Made by a program: the position numbers and the translations under genes
Notes under the pieces: generated by a model
Databases searched by the model: none
Seen by the model: only the letters and a program-made list of their open reading frames with translations
What the model was told of the DNA's origin: nothing
Shown here: piece by piece, positions 22,692 through 26,780 of the stretch
Numbering within the stretch: position 1 is the first letter of the stretch
Layout of the letters: every line of letters starts with the position of its first letter
Assembly: GCA_019314425.1 (NCBI GenBank)
Contig: JAFCZI010000057.1
Coordinates: 1-26,780, forward strand
Source of the DNA: Deltaproteobacteria bacterium
Lineage (GTDB): Bacteria > Desulfobacterota > DSM-4660 > Desulfatiglandales > Desulfatiglandaceae
Reading direction: 5' to 3'
Length of the DNA: 26,780 bases

Positions 22692-23129
22692 TTAATTGGC
22701 GTTTTCTTCCCCTTCCCGATTGGAAATATCTTTGTCCTCGCCATCTCCGCCTTCGGTACCGTTGGCGCCCAGGGAAGTGATTTCAACTTCGCCGTTGTCG
22801 GTCCGCCTATACCCATAAGGGTTGCCCCACGGGTCCTTGGGCACGACCTTTGACAGATAGGGGCCATCCCATTTTGCTTCTCCGCCGGGGTTGGTTCTGA
22901 GGGCCTGAAGGCCCTGTCCCGTTGCGGGGTATTTTCCCACATCCAGCCGGTAGGTATCGAGAGCGGTTTCAAAAAGGGACATCTGCGCCCGAGCCGCGTT
23001 TTGCTTCGATTTGCCCACCTTTCCAAACATGCGGGGTCCTACCAGGGCGGCCAGAAGGCCCATAATGACCATGACGATCAACAATTCAATCAAGCTGAAC
23101 CCCATTTCTCTTTTCCTGCGTCTTTTCAT
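22692..23129 (-). CDS. gspG: Major pseudopilin GspG
   Basis: From ATG 23129 this encodes 145 residues. The leader MKRRRKREMG precedes the mature start FSLIELLIVMVIMGLLAALVG, with glutamate at position 5. The C-terminal part has the GspG-specific YPATGQGLQALRTNP, then WDGPYLSKVVPKDPWGNPYGY, and an acidic GEDKD tail with the calcium-site aspartates of the family. It would polymerise into the pseudopilus that pushes cargo through GspD. AAAGGAG lies 5 nt upstream of ATG 23129. The gap to gspF is 22 nt and the gap to gspH is 91 nt, the widest between adjacent gsp genes except that before gspD. Confidence 0.95.
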   Translation of the reverse strand: MKRRRKREMGFSLIELLIVMVIMGLLAALVGPRMFGKVGKSKQNAARAQMSLFETALDTYRLDVGKYPATGQGLQALRTNPGGEAKWDGPYLSKVVPKDPWGNPYGYRRTDNGEVEITSLGANGTEGGDGEDKDISNREGEENAN

Positions 23130-23151
23130 CACCACTCCTTTCACATATCCC

Positions 23152-24381
23152 TCAAAAAGGCATTTCATTCATACTGAATACAGCCATCAACATGGACACC
23201 ACCACAAACCCCACCACGAGCCCCATGATCAGGATCATGGTCGGCTCCAGCAAACTGATGAGCCGTTTTACCGTGTTGCGAACCATTTTTTCGTAACTTT
23301 CCGCCACCCTCAGCAGCATGCGATCCAGTCGTCCCGTCTCCTCTCCCACGGTAATCATCTGAATGGCGAGGGGCGGAAAAATCCCCGTATCCCGCAGGGG
23401 TTTCGACAACCGGTCCCCTTCCTTGACGCGTGTATAAACACGCTCCATTGCCGCTGAAATGACCTTGTTCTCCATAATGTCTTTGACCAGCATGAGCGCC
23501 TGCAAAATGGGGACGCCACTTTTCGTCAAGGTGCCGAGGGTTCGGGCAAACCGGGCCACCTCAATTTTTTTGATGAGGTCACCCACCACGGGAAAGGTCA
23601 TTTTTTTCCGGTCAAATTTCAAACGTCCCGCAGGGGTTTTCAGATATTTTCTCAGAAAATAATAACCTGTGCCCAACACAGCCAGAATGGCCCACCAGTA
23701 GGATTGCAGCAAATGGCTGGTTCCCAGCAGAAGCTGAGTGCTCAAGGGAATGGTCTGCCCCATGTCTGAGAAAATAATTGCGAATTTTGGGATGACAAAC
23801 GTCAAAAGGATGATAATGGACAGGCCACCCACCCCCACCAGAAAAATGGGGTAGACCATGGCGGATTTGATATAATCTTTGAGTTCTTGAGCGCTTTCAA
23901 GGAATTCCCCCAACCGGCTTAATACCGCTTCCAGAACGCCCCCCGCCTCACCGGCCCGCACCATGCTCACATAAAATGAGCTGAAAGCCCGGGGGTGTTT
24001 TGCCAGGGCATCCGATAAGTATCCGCCACCCTGAACGGTTTTAAGGATGTCGTTCACCACCATTTTGAACCGTTCTTTCTCAGCGGATTCGATCAACAGG
24101 GCAAGCGCCCGATCAACGGGCAGACCGGCTTCCAGCAAGGTCGCAAGGTCCTGGGTAAACGCCATCACATCTTTGGAAGAAACGCCGTGGAACAGGTTGA
24201 GGAACGACTCTGAAACGTTCAATCCCAGCCCCTTGCCGTTTCCTTTGGCCGGCGTGATACGGATGGGAATTAAACCGAGATTTTGCAGCTCAGCCACCAC
24301 TTTTTTTTCTTCATCCGCTTCCAGGACGCCGGTCACAATTTTTCCGGCACTGTCTGCGGCTTTATATGAATATGTGGCCAT
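23152..24381 (-). CDS. gspF: T2SS inner-membrane platform protein GspF
   Basis: This 409-residue polytopic protein opens MATYSYKAADSAGKIVTGVLEAD and has two copies of the T2SSF domain (about residues 70-195 and 272-398). Each has the AFTQDLATLLEAGLPVDRAL or FARTLGTLTKSGVPILQAL helix. Membrane segments lie near 168-192, 218-240 and 375-402. It couples the GspE motor to pseudopilus assembly. ATG 24381 follows the gspE stop by 2 nt without a clear ribosome binding site, which suggests coupled translation. Confidence 0.95.
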   Translation of the reverse strand: MATYSYKAADSAGKIVTGVLEADEEKKVVAELQNLGLIPIRITPAKGNGKGLGLNVSESFLNLFHGVSSKDVMAFTQDLATLLEAGLPVDRALALLIESAEKERFKMVVNDILKTVQGGGYLSDALAKHPRAFSSFYVSMVRAGEAGGVLEAVLSRLGEFLESAQELKDYIKSAMVYPIFLVGVGGLSIIILLTFVIPKFAIIFSDMGQTIPLSTQLLLGTSHLLQSYWWAILAVLGTGYYFLRKYLKTPAGRLKFDRKKMTFPVVGDLIKKIEVARFARTLGTLTKSGVPILQALMLVKDIMENKVISAAMERVYTRVKEGDRLSKPLRDTGIFPPLAIQMITVGEETGRLDRMLLRVAESYEKMVRNTVKRLISLLEPTMILIMGLVVGFVVVSMLMAVFSMNEMPF

Positions 24382-24383
24382 TT

Positions 24384-25901
24384 TCAGTTTTCAAGGGTGG
24401 CTTTCAATATTTCCGGAATGGTGGTGATCCCTTCCTTCACCTTTCGCCATCCATCCTGCCTCAAGGTCAGCATTCCCGACTTGACGGCCACGTCTTTGAT
24501 CTTCTCAGCACTCGACTTGTTGATAATTTCTTTCCGAATTTGCTGTGTTATGGGCAGATATTCAAAGATAGCGGTCCTGCCGCTGAACCCGGTGTATCGG
24601 CACGCCTCGCAGCCCTTTCCCTCAAACAATTTTATTTCAAGGGCTTCCGCAGGGCTTAGCTGCATGGACTTCAGGAGCCTTTCTTCCGGTTCTATCGGCT
24701 GTTTGCACTCCGGGCAGATGACTCTCACCAGCCGTTGGGCCAAAACACCTAACAGGGTTGAACTCAGGAGAAAACTCTCCACACCCATGTCCAGAAGCCT
24801 TGTAATGGCCCCCGCCGCATCATTGGTATGGAGTGTGCTGAACAATAAATGTCCGGTCAAGGCGGATTGAATGGCAATCTCGGCGGTTTCCCGGTCCCGA
24901 ATCTCCCCCACCAGGATGATGTCCGGGTCTTGCCGCACAATGGAACGAAGTCCGCCGGCAAAGGACATGCCGATTTTCTGGTTTACCTGAATCTGGTTCA
25001 CACCGCTCAGTTGATATTCAACCGGTTCCTCCAGGGTGATAATTTTGTTTTCCGGTGAATTGATTTTGGCGAGCGTCGTGTAGAGGGTGGATGTTTTGCC
25101 GCTTCCCGTGGGTCCGGTCACCAGAATCATGCCGTAAGGCTGTGTGGTGAGTTGCTGATACTGCGCCAGGACATCGTCCGGGAATCCCAGCTTGTCAAGA
25201 TCCAGAATCAGGGTATCCCGGTCCAGAATTCGCATGACCAGGCTTTCGCCAAACAGGGTGGGGATAGTCGAAATCCTGAAATCGATTTCCTTGTCCGAAA
25301 TCCGCAGTTTGATTCGACCGTCCTGGGGCAGCCGTCTTTCCGCAATATCCAGCTTGGCCATAATTTTGACCCGGGAAATAATGGCCGCCTGAAGGCGATG
25401 GGGGGGCGATTCCACGTCATGCAGAACACCGTCTATGCGGTATCGGGCTTTAAATTCATTTTCGAAGGGTTCAAAATGGATGTCGCTGGCTTTCTGTTCC
25501 ACCGCATTAAAAATCAACCGGTTCACCAAACGGATGATGGGCGCCTCCGACGCCAGGTCCCTTAAGTGTTCCTCATCTTCAACGTCGCCCGCAGAAATGT
25601 CGTAAATATCCTTTCCCGCTTCCTCGATGATGGTTTCAAGGGATTGGCTGCCCGCTCCGTACAGTCGTTCAATGCTGTCAAGGATATCGCCTTCTTTTCC
25701 CCGACATACCTGAATGTCCAGGCCGTAGGTAACCTTCAAGGCATCAATGGTGTAAAAATCGTCCGGATCGACCATGGCGATTTTCAGGAAATCATCCCCC
25801 ATCGCCAACGGAACGAACATGGATTCCCGCATCATTTTATCGGAGAGATTGCCCACAACCACCGGTTCTTTGGGGTAATCCTTAAACGTGATAGGGGTCA
25901 T
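24384..25901 (-). CDS. gspE: T2SS assembly ATPase GspE
   Basis: This 505-residue cytoplasmic hexameric ATPase powers pseudopilus assembly. A short N-terminal domain (about 15-90) is followed by the catalytic core. Walker A is GPTGSGKT (263-270), the Asp box ITLEEPVEY (288-296), Walker B DIILVGEIRD (327-336) and the His box TLHTND (356-361). The zinc-binding module has CPEC (396-399) and CEAC (431-434), characteristic of GspE and PilB. The N-terminal region is shorter than in many GspE proteins, which carry an extra GspL-binding segment. ATG 25901 has AAGGGG 5 nt upstream. It is the first T2SS gene of the operon, 84 nt after an epimerase gene. That gap contains a G-rich stretch and T7 tract but no convincing terminator. 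Confidence 0.95.
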   Translation of the reverse strand: MTPITFKDYPKEPVVVGNLSDKMMRESMFVPLAMGDDFLKIAMVDPDDFYTIDALKVTYGLDIQVCRGKEGDILDSIERLYGAGSQSLETIIEEAGKDIYDISAGDVEDEEHLRDLASEAPIIRLVNRLIFNAVEQKASDIHFEPFENEFKARYRIDGVLHDVESPPHRLQAAIISRVKIMAKLDIAERRLPQDGRIKLRISDKEIDFRISTIPTLFGESLVMRILDRDTLILDLDKLGFPDDVLAQYQQLTTQPYGMILVTGPTGSGKTSTLYTTLAKINSPENKIITLEEPVEYQLSGVNQIQVNQKIGMSFAGGLRSIVRQDPDIILVGEIRDRETAEIAIQSALTGHLLFSTLHTNDAAGAITRLLDMGVESFLLSSTLLGVLAQRLVRVICPECKQPIEPEERLLKSMQLSPAEALEIKLFEGKGCEACRYTGFSGRTAIFEYLPITQQIRKEIINKSSAEKIKDVAVKSGMLTLRQDGWRKVKEGITTIPEILKATLEN

Positions 25902-25985
25902 GACAACCCCTTGTCTTCATCAGCGTACATCAAAAAAACTGCCCTCCCACAGGCCCGGACTCGGATATCACTGAAAACCCCTCAG

Positions 25986-26780
25986 CTACTCCTTAAAATA
26001 GTCAATGACACTCTGAATGATATAATTAAGATCATATGTCGGCTCAAACCCGATGGTTTTTTTCAGCTTGCTGATGTTCGGACATCTTCTCTCCATATCC
26101 TCAAAACCCGGACCGTAAGCCTTTTCGTATGGCACAAAATCAATTTCGGAATGACTTCCCGTCATCTCCTTAACCTTAAGCGCCAGATCTTTGATGGTCA
26201 CTTCCTCGTTGTTGCCCACATTGAAGATATCGCCTTCCGCCGCAGGTTCATCCATCAATCGCATGATGGCTTCCACCACGTCGTTGACGTGGGCGAAACT
26301 TCGGCTCTGGGTACCATCCCCATAAACGGTGATGGGCTTACCCAGTAACGCGCTTTGAACAAAATTGGGCAAAACCATGCCATATTGCCCGGTCTGCCGG
26401 GGGCCGACGGTGTTAAACAATCGGCCGATCACTACGGGCAGCTTTTTTTCGTCAAAATAGGCAAGGGCTTGAAATTCATCCAGGGTTTTGGAACAGGCAT
26501 AAGCCCACCGTCGTTTTTTGACTGACCCCATGACCCGATTGTCCTCTTCCGACAAATCATGCTCCACATGCTTTCCGTAAATCTCGGAGGTAGACGCAAT
26601 AAACACCTTTTTCTTGAATTGATTGGCCAGCCTCAGGACCACTTCCGTCCCTTTGACGTTGGTATCCAGCGTTTCCACCGGGTGGTCCATGATGTTCCTG
26701 ACACCCACTGCAGCCGCCAAATGGTATATCTGATCCGCCTTGAATATCAGCTCGTTCATGACGGACTCATTTAAGATGGT
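25986..26780 (-). CDS. NAD-dependent sugar-nucleotide epimerase/dehydratase, partial
   Basis: The frame runs without a stop to the window edge, so the N-terminal part with the Rossmann glycine motif is missing. About 264 residues remain. The fragment shows the extended short-chain dehydrogenase pattern: HLAAAVGV near its start, STSEIYGK (active-site serine region), WAYACSKTLDE with the catalytic Tyr-x-x-x-Lys, then GRLFNTVGPRQTGQYGMVLP and VYGDGTQSRSFAHVNDVVEA. This most resembles UDP-sugar epimerases and UDP-glucuronate decarboxylases of capsule and exopolysaccharide loci; the exact reaction cannot be fixed. It would supply an activated sugar for the glycan genes on the far side of the T2SS operon. 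Confidence 0.88.
   Translation of the reverse strand, partial: TILNESVMNELIFKADQIYHLAAAVGVRNIMDHPVETLDTNVKGTEVVLRLANQFKKKVFIASTSEIYGKHVEHDLSEEDNRVMGSVKKRRWAYACSKTLDEFQALAYFDEKKLPVVIGRLFNTVGPRQTGQYGMVLPNFVQSALLGKPITVYGDGTQSRSFAHVNDVVEAIMRLMDEPAAEGDIFNVGNNEEVTIKDLALKVKEMTGSHSEIDFVPYEKAYGPGFEDMERRCPNISKLKKTIGFEPTYDLNYIIQSVIDYFKE

Noticed and set aside
22601..23026. An N-terminal extension of gspH of 142 codons
   Set aside because: The extension overlaps gspG in another frame and would bury the prepilin leader. ATG 22600 gives a standard MKKG leader.
25902..25985. A rho-independent terminator between the epimerase gene and gspE
   Set aside because: A T7 tract is present on the minus strand, but the preceding G-rich sequence forms at most a 4 bp stem.

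Overview
The window looks like a chromosomal segment of a Gram-negative, deltaproteobacterium-like bacterium (Desulfobacterota is my best guess). This rests on the pseudopilin-rich type II secretion operon, the ABC-exported glycan genes, the lipoproteins and the style of the dispersed intergenic repeats. There is no rRNA, tRNA or other phylogenetic marker, so the assignment is inference. Almost every gene is on the minus strand; the exception is a methyltransferase at 4144-5064.

Right half (reading 26.8 kb down to 15 kb). A partial sugar-nucleotide epimerase/dehydratase is followed by a tightly packed type II secretion (T2SS) operon in the order gspE-F-G-H-I-J-K-L-M-C-D. Most junctions overlap or are under 30 nt apart. 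No prepilin peptidase gene is present. The gspC-like gene is abnormal at both ends. Repeat elements sit at three junctions (G/H, H/I and M/C), and the one at H/I appears to supply the ribosome binding site and start codon of gspI.

Middle (15 kb to 8.6 kb). The secretin gene gspD is separated by one base from a Wzm-type ABC permease. A Wzt-type ATPase with a C-terminal cargo-binding domain, a GT2 glycosyltransferase, a methyltransferase-like/GNAT fusion and a PIG-L deacetylase/GT2 fusion follow. This is a surface glycan synthesis and export block that appears to be co-oriented and probably co-transcribed with the secretion genes.

8.65 to 5 kb. A 490 bp leader region carries two promoter-like sites, two possible small ORFs and an RNA hairpin with an alternative fold. 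It precedes an exported protein with a consensus promoter and strong ribosome binding site, then a perfect hairpin terminator, then a lipoprotein predicted to be a seven-bladed FG-GAP/VCBS propeller. A small lipoprotein gene lies between two nearly identical 24 bp direct repeats.

Left end (5 kb to 1). The plus-strand methyltransferase faces two glycosyltransferase genes, one a GT4/GT2-like/methyltransferase fusion. A 142 bp imperfect palindromic element with terminal inverted repeats lies between them. At the edge, an AT-rich pair encodes a small antitoxin-like protein and the N-terminus of an AbiEii-type nucleotidyltransferase toxin, overlapping by 26 bp.

How it fits together: the T2SS, the ABC glycan exporter and the glycan-tailoring enzymes form one surface-assembly neighbourhood. 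The exported and lipoprotein genes next to it are candidate clients, though nothing in the sequence proves that. I did not find a clearly new multi-gene system. The strongest oddities are the repeats that intrude on T2SS gene starts, the damaged gspC, and the structured leader region at 8.2-8.6 kb.
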